DNA from: Caenimonas koreensis DSM 17982
GTDB taxonomy: Bacteria; Pseudomonadota; Gammaproteobacteria; Burkholderiales; Burkholderiaceae_C
Assembly (NCBI RefSeq): GCF_009646335.1
Contig: NZ_WJBU01000005.1
Location: forward strand, 124,001 to 188,000
Direction: 5' to 3'
Length of the DNA: 64,000 nt
Under the pieces are notes generated by a model. The model was given only the letters and a program-made list of their open reading frames with translations, searched no databases and was not told the DNA's origin. Below, piece after piece: positions 8,494 through 17,162 of this stretch. The first letter of the stretch is position 1; each line of letters begins with the position of its first letter. The translations under genes were made by a program, and so were the position numbers.

Positions 8494-9171
8494 TTACGTT
8501 ACGGCAGCCGCGCGTTTCATCCAGATGAGGCAGCGGTCCGCATCCAGGCCCGGGACTTTGAGTTGTTCCACGTGAAACACGTCGATGCCTGCTGGCAGAT
8601 TGGCGATTTCTTCAGCCGGGTGCTTGCCTTTCATGGCCAGCCAGACGCCTTCGGCAGCGAGCGTGCCGGATGAAAGCGTCACGAAATCCTGGAGGGAGGC
8701 GAATGCCCGCGACGTGACGATGTCGTAGTGACCGGCCAGCCGTTCCACCCGCTCGTGAACACCCTTCAGGTTGGAAAGCTGGAGCGAGACAGCCACCTGC
8801 TGGATGAACGCCGCCTTCTTGGCCACCGTGTCCACGCAATGAACCGTCATGTCAGGGCAGCAGATTGCGATCACCACACCAGGCAGCCCCGCTCCTGATC
8901 CAACGTCCAGCAACTTGATCGCACGGCCTTGTGCTGCAGCGCGAAGCGGCGCGATCACCGCCAGGCTGTCCAGCAAGTGATGGGTCAGCATCTCGGATGG
9001 CTGACGCACCGCCGTCAGGTTGTAAACCTTGCCCCACTTGGCGATGAGATCGATGTACGACAGGAGCTGCGCGACTTGTTGCTCCGACAGATCAAGCCCC
9101 AGCGATTTCAGCCCGGCTTGCAATCCATCCCGCAGCCCGCCGCCCAGACTGGCGCCCGTCGAGTCAGTCAT
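8494..9171 (-). CDS. rsmG: 16S rRNA (guanine-527-N7)-methyltransferase RsmG (GidB)
   Basis: SAM-dependent enzyme that methylates N7 of G527 in 16S rRNA, a position near the streptomycin-binding site. The 225-residue product has the N-terminal helical part ([19 protein letters not shown]) and the Rossmann motif [17 protein letters not shown], followed by [14 protein letters not shown] and the VTSRAFASL block characteristic of RsmG. Its start codon overlaps the mnmG stop by 4 bases (ATGA), so the pair is coupled as in most bacteria. A near-perfect parS site lies inside its 3' coding region at 8564-8579. Confidence 0.96.
   Translation of the reverse strand: MTDSTGASLGGGLRDGLQAGLKSLGLDLSEQQVAQLLSYIDLIAKWGKVYNLTAVRQPSEMLTHHLLDSLAVIAPLRAAAQGRAIKLLDVGSGAGLPGVVIAICCPDMTVHCVDTVAKKAAFIQQVAVSLQLSNLKGVHERVERLAGHYDIVTSRAFASLQDFVTLSSGTLAAEGVWLAMKGKHPAEEIANLPAGIDVFHVEQLKVPGLDADRCLIWMKRAAAVT
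8564..8579. promoter_or_regulatory. parS site 1 (ParB-binding palindrome, one mismatch), inside rsmG
   Basis: TGTTCCACGTGAAACA matches the conserved chromosomal parS consensus TGTTTCACGTGAAACA at 15 of 16 positions. It lies in the rsmG coding sequence, about 2 kb from parB. ParB would nucleate here; the mismatch may lower affinity relative to the perfect copy at 9687. Confidence 0.88.
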
Positions 9172-11120
9172 GCCGCAGGCACGTCTTCCGTTTGCACCGC
9201 GGGCGAGAAGCCAGCTGCCCTGCGCTTCTTCAAATGCACCAGCAGCAAGGAGATCGCAGCGGGCGTTACACCGGAAATCCGCGACGCCAGCCCCAGCGTT
9301 TCCGGCCGCTGCTTGTCCAGCTTCTGGCGGATCTCAATGGAAAGCGCCGGGATCGACAGGTAGTCCAGGTCAGCAGGCAGCCGCAGGTTTTCGTAGTGCG
9401 CCGACCGTTCGACTTCGCCCTTCTGTCGCTCGATGTAGCCCGAGTACTTGGCTGCGATCTCAAGCTGCTCCACGACGGGATCAAACAACTCACCCAAAGC
9501 GGCCGGCGAAACGTCGGCATCGGCAAACTTGCCCTCGTCCAGCGACATGAGTGCGGCGTACGAAACGCCGGGCCGGCGCAGAAGGTCAGCCAGGTTGTAT
9601 TCGTGGTCAATCGCCTTGCCCAGCACACGCTCGGACTCGGCATCGGCCAGGTTGCGCGGGCTCACCCAGATCGACCGCAGCCGTTCTGTTTCACGTGAAA
9701 CAGCATCCTGCTTCCGGCTGAACGCCGCCCACCGGGCGTCATCGATCAGCCCCAACTTGCGGCCTGTCTCCGTCAGTCGCATGTCTGCGTTGTCTTCGCG
9801 CAGCTGCAGCCGGAACTCGGCACGGCTGGTGAACATGCGGTAAGGCTCAGTCACACCCTTGCTGATGAGGTCGTCCACCAGAACGCCGAGGTAAGCCTCG
9901 TCACGACGCGGCAACCACGCCGCCTCGTCACGGCACAGCAGTGCCGCATTGAGACCGGCAAACAAACCTTGCGCCGCCGCCTCTTCATAGCCCGTCGTCC
10001 CGTTGATCTGCCCGGCAAAGAAGAGCCCAGCGATCGACTTGGTCTCGAAGCTCGCCTTGAGCGAGCGCGGATCGAAGTAGTCGTATTCGATGGCGTAGCC
10101 CGGCCGCAGGATGTGCGCGTTCTCCAGTCCGGCCATCGAACGCACCAGCTCATACTGGATGTCGAACGGCAGGCTCGTCGAAATCCCATTCGGGTAATAC
10201 TCGTTGGTCGTCAGGCCTTCAGGCTCCAGGAAGATCTGGTGGCTTTCCTTGTCGGCAAACCGATTGACCTTGTCTTCCACGCTCGGGCAGTAACGCGGCC
10301 CGACGCCCTCGATCTTTCCGGTGAACATCGGGCTGCGGTCGAAACCGGAGCGGATGATCTCGTGCGTCCGCGCATTGGTATGCGTGACCCAGCACGACAC
10401 CTGGCGGGGATGCATCGCGGCATTGCCCATAAAGCTGAAGACCGGCACCGGGTCCAGGTCGCCCGGCTGCTCTTCGCATTTCGAAAAGTCGATCGTCCGG
10501 CCATCCAGCCGCGGCGGCGTGCCGGTTTTCAGGCGCGCCTGCGGAAGCTTCAGCTCCTTCAGCCGCGCCGACAACGAGATCGCCGGCGGGTCGCCCGCCC
10601 GCCCCGCCTGGTAGTTGTTGAGCCCGACGTGGATGCGCCCGTCGAGGAACGTTCCGGCCGTCAGCACCACGGCCCGCGCTGTAAAGCGAATGCCCACTTG
10701 CGTCACAGCCCCCGTCACACGGTCACCTTCAATCATCAGGTCATCAACGGCCTGCTGGAAGATCGTGAGGTTGGGCTGGTTCTCCAGGCGCTGGCGGATG
10801 GCCGCCTTGTACAGAACACGGTCGGCCTGCGCCCGTGTTGCGCGCACGGCCGGGCCTTTCGAGCCATTGAGAATCTTGAACTGGATGCCGGCCTCATCGG
10901 TCGCGATAGCCATCGCGCCGCCCAACGCGTCCACCTCTTTGACGAGGTGCCCCTTGCCGATCCCGCCAATCGACGGGTTGCAGCTCATCTGGCCGAGCGT
11001 CTCGATGTTGTGGGTCAAGAGCAACGTCTTGCACCCCATGCGTGCCGAGGCGAGAGCGGCCTCGGTTCCGGCGTGGCCGCCGCCGACTACGATGACGTCG
11101 AATGATTGAGGGTAGAGCAT
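9168..11120 (-). CDS. mnmG: tRNA uridine-5-carboxymethylaminomethyl modification enzyme MnmG (GidA)
   Basis: FAD-dependent partner of MnmE that installs carboxymethylaminomethyl on U34 of certain tRNAs. The 650-residue protein starts [20 protein letters not shown], with the dinucleotide-binding motif GGGHAG at 13-18. It continues with [24 protein letters not shown], the [11 protein letters not shown] block, RCPSVEDK-type (here [13 protein letters not shown]) and the C-terminal helical MnmE/tRNA-binding region ending in [17 protein letters not shown]. The frame is open further upstream, but the family start is the ATG at 11120, with AGGA at proper spacing. This start codon overlaps by two bases the ATG (11119) of the divergent plus-strand gene. 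A perfect parS site lies inside at 9687-9702. Confidence 0.97.
   Translation of the reverse strand: MLYPQSFDVIVVGGGHAGTEAALASARMGCKTLLLTHNIETLGQMSCNPSIGGIGKGHLVKEVDALGGAMAIATDEAGIQFKILNGSKGPAVRATRAQADRVLYKAAIRQRLENQPNLTIFQQAVDDLMIEGDRVTGAVTQVGIRFTARAVVLTAGTFLDGRIHVGLNNYQAGRAGDPPAISLSARLKELKLPQARLKTGTPPRLDGRTIDFSKCEEQPGDLDPVPVFSFMGNAAMHPRQVSCWVTHTNARTHEIIRSGFDRSPMFTGKIEGVGPRYCPSVEDKVNRFADKESHQIFLEPEGLTTNEYYPNGISTSLPFDIQYELVRSMAGLENAHILRPGYAIEYDYFDPRSLKASFETKSIAGLFFAGQINGTTGYEEAAAQGLFAGLNAALLCRDEAAWLPRRDEAYLGVLVDDLISKGVTEPYRMFTSRAEFRLQLREDNADMRLTETGRKLGLIDDARWAAFSRKQDAVSRETERLRSIWVSPRNLADAESERVLGKAIDHEYNLADLLRRPGVSYAALMSLDEGKFADADVSPAALGELFDPVVEQLEIAAKYSGYIERQKGEVERSAHYENLRLPADLDYLSIPALSIEIRQKLDKQRPETLGLASRISGVTPAAISLLLVHLKKRRAAGFSPAVQTEDVPAA
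9687..9702. promoter_or_regulatory. parS site 2 (perfect ParB-binding palindrome), inside mnmG
   Basis: TGTTTCACGTGAAACA is identical to the canonical 16-bp bacterial parS sequence. It lies within the mnmG coding sequence near the chromosomal parAB genes, which supports an origin-proximal location for this window. Confidence 0.95.
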
Positions 11121-12693
11121 GGCAGTCCTGAAGGCGGATTTTATCGGTCGGGTCGCTTCAGGCGCCGAATACCTGTGGTGGCGAAGCGAAGAAGGCATGC
11201 GCACAACCATTGCGCTCTTTCGCTCCGGCCGCCAGACCGGCACCACCTGCCTGCCCATCGAAGCCGTCCTGTTCGACCGCGAAGGCGGCGTTGCGGCGCG
11301 ATGGCAGTTCGAGCTGCAACCCGAACGCGCCTGCATCATCGACAGCGGCGTGGCCGGCCCGTGGACCACCGCTGGCCCGATCAACGGCGTGCTCGCGCTG
11401 TATGTCTGCCCCGACCCCCCACAGGACCCGCGCCAGACTGACTCAACCCTGCGCCTGTATCCGCTGGTCACCTGGCGGCGCGCGGACGGCCGCATTGCCT
11501 CACTTCACAGCGACCAGGCCCTGTCGCTGGGCACCTCACAACCGCAGCGTTTCACCGAAATCGTGGTCTGCGAATCAGCGGACGAGCGCAACGCACTAAT
11601 CATCGTCAACGGCGAAACACCGCAGGCTGCCGGCGCGCTCACCCTCACCGTGCACAACGCCGCGCACGAGGCTCGCAATGCGCGCTACGCACCGGCGATG
11701 GCGCCACACACCGTTCACCGGATTGTGCTGGCCGACCTGTTTGCAGACCTGCCGCACTTCGCAGGCTCCGACGCATTGCTCGTGTCCGGCACGTTCGCCT
11801 CACTCGATCTGGAAACGCGCCCCTATGTCGAAACCACCGGGCAGCGCTGGGGCCTGTATCACGCGGGGGACGTCTACAAATGGCATCCTCGCCCGTATCT
11901 CCAGCATGCGTACGTCGATGGCGAAGTGAACCCCATGGCCGTCGTCAACAACGACGTTGTCACGACATGGGTGAACCTGCTGCACTCGCATGACGGCATG
12001 GAGGACGACACGCCAGTCGATGTCCGCCTCTACGACGACACGGGGCGCTGTGTCGCCTCCCTCCCGCGATGGACGCAGGCACGCCGCCACAGACTGACCC
12101 GGTTTTGCGTCAGCGAGTTGCTGGAAGATCCGTCGCAGCCTTTCAGTGGCCACATCGCCATCACGTTCTCGCCCGAGCCGGGCCAGGACGTGCCTTACCA
12201 CGTGCAGGCGCTGATGGAATACCGGTCTGCTCACGTCGTCGCCCGCGTGATGGGCTGGAGCGACGAGTGGAACTCCGACATCAAGCGCGCACGCCGCAGC
12301 CGCCTGGGACAAGCCGATGAGATCCGCGCGTACTTCATGGTGTGGAACGATGCCGAGCTGGAGTCGCTGGTCGCGATTGCCAATGCCGGCCACTCCAACT
12401 ACCAGGACAGCGCGACAGCCGAGCTCACGTTGCTCGGGCCCGACGGCCCGGTGATGAAGGACACGATCAGCATCGCGCCTTACGCAAGCGCCTTCTTCGC
12501 AGTCGGCGAGCGCTTTCCCGCGTGGCACGAGCACTTGAAAGCGGGCGCAGCATTGCTCATCATCTCCAGCTGCAGCGACCTCGCCTCCATTGCCTTTACG
12601 CGCCATCGCGCAAGCGGCGCACTCGCTGCAGAGCACTTCCTTGCGCTGTGGGACTGGACTGGAACTCACTACACCGAAGCGGCCGGCAGCTGA
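11119..12693 (+). CDS. Uncharacterised 524-residue protein heading the lasso cluster
   Basis: I do not recognise this protein. It has no signal peptide, no clear membrane segment and no nucleotide-binding motif. The sequence is rich in alternating hydrophobic/polar stretches and aromatics, suggesting beta-sandwich domains. A central part (about 250-300) contains [19 protein letters not shown] and [14 protein letters not shown], and the C-terminal half has [21 protein letters not shown]. The ATG at 11119 follows GAGGG by 6 bases and lies within the divergent mnmG start region; the only other in-frame ATG is 11197, with poorer spacing and loss of the apparently coding YLWWRSEEG. It ends 7 bases before the nucleotidyltransferase gene, so it is probably the first gene of the lasso operon. 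A structural or carrier role is only a guess. Confidence 0.75.
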   Translation: MAVLKADFIGRVASGAEYLWWRSEEGMRTTIALFRSGRQTGTTCLPIEAVLFDREGGVAARWQFELQPERACIIDSGVAGPWTTAGPINGVLALYVCPDPPQDPRQTDSTLRLYPLVTWRRADGRIASLHSDQALSLGTSQPQRFTEIVVCESADERNALIIVNGETPQAAGALTLTVHNAAHEARNARYAPAMAPHTVHRIVLADLFADLPHFAGSDALLVSGTFASLDLETRPYVETTGQRWGLYHAGDVYKWHPRPYLQHAYVDGEVNPMAVVNNDVVTTWVNLLHSHDGMEDDTPVDVRLYDDTGRCVASLPRWTQARRHRLTRFCVSELLEDPSQPFSGHIAITFSPEPGQDVPYHVQALMEYRSAHVVARVMGWSDEWNSDIKRARRSRLGQADEIRAYFMVWNDAELESLVAIANAGHSNYQDSATAELTLLGPDGPVMKDTISIAPYASAFFAVGERFPAWHEHLKAGAALLIISSCSDLASIAFTRHRASGALAAEHFLALWDWTGTHYTEAAGS

Positions 12694-12700
12694 CCGCGTC

Positions 12701-13885
12701 ATGGACAATAGGCAAGTGATACCCAGCGAACATTCATCCGACGATTACAGGCAATGGATGTGCGCGGCGCTGCGAGGCGAGCAGCCCACGTGGAACTGGC
12801 CCCATGACGCGAAGACCATCGAAGCCTTCGTCAGCATGGTCGACGTCGAAGGCATCGGCCCCCTCCTGTATCGCGCGTATTCACCTGCCTGGCCGACTGC
12901 ACTGCGCGATGCGCTTCACAGGCGCGCTGCCGCAGGTGGCATGTGGGAGCTGCATCACCAGCAAGCACTCACCGCAGCCTTGAACTCACTCGCGCAGGCG
13001 CAGGTGCCCGCCATCCTGATGAAGGGCACGGCGCTGGCTTACTCTCTCTATGCAGACGCTAGCCTGCGCCCTCGAGGCGACACCGACCTCATGATTTCGC
13101 CGCACGATGGCGACAAGGCCTGCCAGGCGCTGGAGGCACACGGCTTCAAGCGTGAGAACGCGGTACGCGGCAGGTTCATCAGCTACCAGTCCAGCTTCAC
13201 GACAGTCGATGCATCCGGCTTCGCTCACACGCTGGACGTGCATTGGCGCCTGAACAACTCGGAGGTACTGGCGCGCCTCTTGACGTTCGACGAACTCGCC
13301 AGCGGTGCAGCACCCCTCACGCGACTGTCTGACAAAGCCATGGCCGCATCGGCCGTTCACCTGCTGCTGGTCGCGTGCATCCATCGCTGCTCACACCGGC
13401 AGAACCCGTACTTTGTGGACGACGTCGCGCACCACACCGACAGCCGGCTGATCTGGCTCTACGACATTCACCTGCTGGCCGAGTCATTGACCATTGCCGA
13501 ATGGCAATCGCTCATCGACCTGGCGCGCAGCAAAGACCTGCTGGCGATCTGCATCGAGAGCCTGCTGCTGGCGCAGCAATGCTTCGGCACGGCCTTGCCC
13601 GCGACACTCACCAAAACGCCCGCAGCAGCTGATCAGGCGGGCACGCCCTCGCGCTACCTGGAGTCCTCCAGGCTGCGGCAGCAATGGATGGATTTCGTCG
13701 CATTGCGCAACCCTCTGCACCAGTTGCAATTCATCCGCGAGCTGGCCTTTCCGCCAGCGGCATACATGCGCGCGAAGTACGCAGACGAGTCACCTGCCGC
13801 CCTTGCCTGGCTTCCGTGGCTCTACGCGCGGCGAGCCGTGCAGGGCATCGGCAAACGATGGCTCGGAATGGATTCATCGCGATGA
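12701..13885 (+). CDS. Nucleotidyltransferase-family protein (lasso-cluster associated)
   Basis: A 394-residue protein of the uncharacterised nucleotidyltransferase type (NTP_transf_5-like). The segment ILMKGTALAYSLYADASLRP followed by RGDTDLMI carries the GS/GT loop and the metal-binding D127-x-D129 pair of the polymerase-beta superfamily. A further acidic residue in LDVHWRL is the likely third carboxylate. The remaining two thirds are helical. Homologues of this family accompany several lasso-peptide and other RiPP clusters, where a phosphorylating or nucleotidylating role on the peptide has been proposed. Here it lies 7 bases after the unknown 11119 gene and overlaps the exporter start by 4 bases, so it belongs to the cluster. 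The start at ATG 12701 is preferred over the longer frame, which overlaps the previous gene. Confidence 0.8.
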   Translation: MDNRQVIPSEHSSDDYRQWMCAALRGEQPTWNWPHDAKTIEAFVSMVDVEGIGPLLYRAYSPAWPTALRDALHRRAAAGGMWELHHQQALTAALNSLAQAQVPAILMKGTALAYSLYADASLRPRGDTDLMISPHDGDKACQALEAHGFKRENAVRGRFISYQSSFTTVDASGFAHTLDVHWRLNNSEVLARLLTFDELASGAAPLTRLSDKAMAASAVHLLLVACIHRCSHRQNPYFVDDVAHHTDSRLIWLYDIHLLAESLTIAEWQSLIDLARSKDLLAICIESLLLAQQCFGTALPATLTKTPAAADQAGTPSRYLESSRLRQQWMDFVALRNPLHQLQFIRELAFPPAAYMRAKYADESPAALAWLPWLYARRAVQGIGKRWLGMDSSR

Positions 13886-15564
13886 ACCTGGCCATGCTGC
13901 TCGGGTTTGCGCGCCCGCATCGCGGCGCACTGGCGCTGTGCATCGCGCTCACGCTCGGCGACACCCTCGTGGCGCTCGCCATTCCGTGGCTGGGCGGCAG
14001 CTTCATTGCGGGGATTCTCGCCACGCAGCACCGGGTGTCGGCAACTATCCTGCTCGCCCTGCTCGGGCTGCTGGCCGTTCAGGCGGCACTCAAGTTTGCG
14101 AACAGCTACGTCGCGGGCCGGACCACGGCGCATGTGCTGGCGGACCTGCGAGTGCGCGTCTATGAGCATCTGCAATCGCTTCCGCTTTCGTTTCACCAGC
14201 AGCGCTCACATGGAGACCTGGTCGCGCTGCTCACGCATGAAGTAGGACAACTCGGGCAGTTCATCACCGGCACGCTGCTGTCCATTCCCTCCCTGCTGCT
14301 CGCTGTGGCTGGCTCCCTCATCATCATGCTCAGGATCGACGCGAGCCTCGCCCTGATCGTGGCGTTGCTGGTGCCCGTGTTCTACCTCACGCTGAAAATT
14401 CTTGGCCGGCGCCTTCGGCCGCTCGCGCAAGACCTGCAGCAGGCGGACGCGGCAGCTGTGGCTATTGCTGGCGAAAATCTGAGCATGCTGGCCGCCATCA
14501 AGGCGTTCACCCGCGAGCCGCAGGAAGTCCAGCGTTACGCCGGGCAGATTGCGAAGGTGCGGGCGCTCGGCGTGATGGAGCAACGCTACTACGCGCTGCT
14601 CGAGCCCGCCATGCAGCTGTGCGCCGCCAGTGCGATGGTCCTGCTGCTTTGGCTTGCCGGCGACCGCATTGCGACCGCCCGGATGAGCGCGCAGGAACTC
14701 GTGAGCTTCCTGCTTTATGCAGCGCTGCTGACACGGCCAGTCGGCTCACTGGCCGAGGTGTACGGCCAGACGCTGATGGCGCGCGGCACGCTGTCGCGAT
14801 TGCAGAGCGTCTTCGAGGAACAAACCGAGTCATCGCGCGAAGGCGGCGCCGTGCTGGCGCCTGCCGTTGGCAACATCGTTTTCGACAACGTCACTTTCGC
14901 CTACCCGGGCCGGCCTGCTGCAGTGACGGGGCTGCATCTCGACATCCGCGCCGGCGAGACGGTTGCCATCACAGGCGAGAACGGCGCTGGCAAGAGCACG
15001 CTCGCGCATCTGCTGATGCGCCTGCACGAGCTCGACTGCGGCGCCATACGCATCGACGGCACCGACATCACACAGGTGACACTGCAAAGCTTGCGCTCGC
15101 AGATCGGCGTGGTGCCGCAGCATGTGATGCTGTTCAACGGCACGGTGCGGGACAACATCGGCTTTGGCCTGGCCGGCGCAAGCGACGAGGCCATCGAACG
15201 CGCCGCTCGCGCAGCGCAGGCGCATGAATTCATCAGCGAACTGCCGCAAGGCTATTCGAGCGTCATCGGCGACCAGGGTGTCCGCCTGTCGGGCGGGCAA
15301 CGCCAGCGGCTGGCGCTGGCGCGCGCGCTGCTCAAAGACCCGCCGATCCTGATCCTCGACGAGGCCACGGCCATGTTCGACCCCGAAGGTGAGCGGCGCT
15401 TTATTGCCGACGCGAAAGAGAGCCTGGCGCACCGCACCGTCATCCTCATCACGCACCGGCCCGCCAGCCTCGCGCTGGCAGATCGCATCGTGCGCATGGA
15501 GCACGGCCGGGTCGTTGCCACCGCCATGACTGCAACGCAGCACACGCCGGGGATCGCATCATGA
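13882..15564 (+). CDS. ABC transporter, fused permease/ATPase (lasso-peptide exporter, D)
   Basis: A 560-residue half-transporter that would act as a homodimer in the inner membrane to export, and give immunity to, the lasso peptide. The N-terminal ABC exporter domain has about six membrane spans in residues 1-300. The ATPase domain has Walker A GENGAGKST at 365-373, a Q-loop around VVPQHVMLF, signature LSGGQ at 469-473, Walker B ILILDEAT and the H-loop in LITHRP. No N-terminal C39 peptidase domain is present, as usual for lasso systems, where B2 cleaves the leader. It overlaps both neighbours by 4 bases (ATGA), between the nucleotidyltransferase and B2. Confidence 0.9.
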   Translation: MNLAMLLGFARPHRGALALCIALTLGDTLVALAIPWLGGSFIAGILATQHRVSATILLALLGLLAVQAALKFANSYVAGRTTAHVLADLRVRVYEHLQSLPLSFHQQRSHGDLVALLTHEVGQLGQFITGTLLSIPSLLLAVAGSLIIMLRIDASLALIVALLVPVFYLTLKILGRRLRPLAQDLQQADAAAVAIAGENLSMLAAIKAFTREPQEVQRYAGQIAKVRALGVMEQRYYALLEPAMQLCAASAMVLLLWLAGDRIATARMSAQELVSFLLYAALLTRPVGSLAEVYGQTLMARGTLSRLQSVFEEQTESSREGGAVLAPAVGNIVFDNVTFAYPGRPAAVTGLHLDIRAGETVAITGENGAGKSTLAHLLMRLHELDCGAIRIDGTDITQVTLQSLRSQIGVVPQHVMLFNGTVRDNIGFGLAGASDEAIERAARAAQAHEFISELPQGYSSVIGDQGVRLSGGQRQRLALARALLKDPPILILDEATAMFDPEGERRFIADAKESLAHRTVILITHRPASLALADRIVRMEHGRVVATAMTATQHTPGIAS

Positions 15565-16022
15565 CGATGGCCTCCAAATGGCGGCGCTGGCACGAGCTGC
15601 CCGCGCGCGAACGCATCGTGCTGGTGAAAGCGTGGCTCGGCCTGCCCGTCGCATGGCTGCTGCTGCGCGTGATGCCCTTTCCTTCGATCCAGTCGCACAT
15701 CCGGAACAGGCGCGTCGATCAGGCAGCGCGCGACAGCGCCCTCGCCCCCATCGATCTGGGCCGGCTGATCGACATGGCAGCGCGGACTTCACCCGTGCCC
15801 TCGACCTGCCTCACCAAATCAGTGTTGCTGTGCTGGATGCTCCGGCGTCGCGGCGTCGCACACGAATTGATCATCGGCGTGCGCCCGGGCGAAGCTGGTT
15901 TGCAGGCACACGCATGGGTCGAATGCGAGGGCTCGCCCGTCAACGACCAGGGCGATATCTCGTCGCGGTTCCATCCGCTGCAGTACGCTGCGGGCACCGC
16001 CTCCTTGAAGGATCTGTTGTGA
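15561..16022 (+). CDS. Lasso peptide biosynthesis B2 protein (transglutaminase-like leader peptidase)
   Basis: A 153-residue cysteine protease of the lasso B2 family that removes the leader peptide before macrolactam formation. The catalytic triad of the transglutaminase fold is visible: C83 in STCLTKSVLLCWMLRRRG, H117 in QAHAWVEC and D129 in PVND. The length is typical for split B2 proteins in which the leader-binding B1 part is a separate gene, and a PqqD-like B1 is indeed present at 20240. The start ATG overlaps the exporter stop (ATGA), and its own stop overlaps the methyltransferase GTG. With the cyclase and precursor it defines the cluster as lasso-type. Confidence 0.93.
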   Translation: MTMASKWRRWHELPARERIVLVKAWLGLPVAWLLLRVMPFPSIQSHIRNRRVDQAARDSALAPIDLGRLIDMAARTSPVPSTCLTKSVLLCWMLRRRGVAHELIIGVRPGEAGLQAHAWVECEGSPVNDQGDISSRFHPLQYAAGTASLKDLL

Positions 16023-17152
16023 GCGACATGCTGGATGAACACCTGGAGTACGTGAGCGACCAGGCGCGCATGGCGCTCTTCAGGCAGGCCATCGGACGCG
16101 TCGTGAAACCCGGCGACAGCGTTGTCGATCTCGGCTGCGGCTCGGCCGTGCTGGGCCTCATGAGCCTGAAAGCTGGCGCCCGCCATGTGGACGCCATCGA
16201 CTCCACCTCCGCTATCGATCTGGCGAAGGGCACGCTGCAAGGCGCAGGCTTTGCCGGTCACGCGCACTTTCATCACGCGCTGACCAGCCGCGTCGAGCTG
16301 CCGCGTGAAGCCGACGTCATCATCTGCGACCACGTCGGCTACTTCGGCTTCGACTACGGCCTCATCGAACTGCTCGCCGATGCAAGGCGGCGCTTTCTCA
16401 AGCCAGGCGGCGCTCAAGTGCCGCGTCGCCTGCGGCTTTTCCTGAGTGCGGTCGACTCAGAGGGTTGCCGCAAGGAAACCTCGGGCTGGGCCGCACCGGA
16501 AGTGCCCGCTGAATTCCACTGGGTCCGCGCGAGTGCGCTCGCCCGCGTGCATCCGATGCAGCTGAAAGCCGCCGACCTCATCGCCGCACCCGCCGCGCTG
16601 GCCGACCTGAACCTGATGGAAGACCAGCCTGATTTCATGAGCTGGACGGCGACGCTCGCCATCGAACGCGAGGGGGTGATCGACGGCCTGCTCGGCTGGT
16701 TCGAATGCGAGCTGGCGCAGGACGTGTGGATGACCAATTCACCCGTGAACGCCGCTGCGATCGCGCGGCCGCAGGCCTACCTGCCATTGAGCGAGCCGAT
16801 GGAAGTGAACGTGGGCGACGTGGTGCAAGCCACCATCATGGCGCGCCCGGCGGACAACGTCGTCGTGTGGCAGGTGCAACGCCCGGGTGACGGCGCGCTG
16901 CTCTCGAATTCGACGCTCAACAGCGGCTTCGACTCGGCCGTGCACAGGCTGATGTCGCTGCGTCCTGACCATGTTCCGCAACTCAGCGCGCCGGGCCGTG
17001 CGCGCCAGATCGTGCTGGGCTATTGCGATGGAAAGCGCACGCGCGCGGAAATTCACGAGGCCGTCGCGCGCGACCATCCCCGGCTGATGCCGACACCGGC
17101 CGAGCTGTCGCGGTTCATCAACGAGGCACTGGCACAAGACGCATCGTCATGA
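16019..17152 (+). CDS. PRMT-fold methyltransferase with winged-helix-like C-terminal tail
   Basis: A 377-residue SAM-dependent methyltransferase. The N-terminal half follows protein arginine methyltransferases: the pre-helix MLDEHLEYVSDQ, motif I VVDLGCGSAVLGL at 35-47, KAGARHVDAIDS, the ELPREADVIICDHVGYFGFDY loop and RFLKPGGAQVP. A PRMT-like beta-barrel region follows. The PRMT double-Glu hairpin is altered: the first Glu is Asp and the second position is Tyr with Asp beside it, so arginine may not be the target. The last ~48 residues (ILGYCDGKRTRAEIHEAVARD type, here VLGYCDGKRTRAEIHEAV) look like the winged-helix half of PqqD-type domains and could bind the leader. Start GTG 16019 (GTGA overlap with B2, AAGGA upstream). 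Probably tailors the lasso peptide. Confidence 0.85.
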   Translation: MSDMLDEHLEYVSDQARMALFRQAIGRVVKPGDSVVDLGCGSAVLGLMSLKAGARHVDAIDSTSAIDLAKGTLQGAGFAGHAHFHHALTSRVELPREADVIICDHVGYFGFDYGLIELLADARRRFLKPGGAQVPRRLRLFLSAVDSEGCRKETSGWAAPEVPAEFHWVRASALARVHPMQLKAADLIAAPAALADLNLMEDQPDFMSWTATLAIEREGVIDGLLGWFECELAQDVWMTNSPVNAAAIARPQAYLPLSEPMEVNVGDVVQATIMARPADNVVVWQVQRPGDGALLSNSTLNSGFDSAVHRLMSLRPDHVPQLSAPGRARQIVLGYCDGKRTRAEIHEAVARDHPRLMPTPAELSRFINEALAQDASS

Positions 17153-17162
17153 GCGCTACCGC

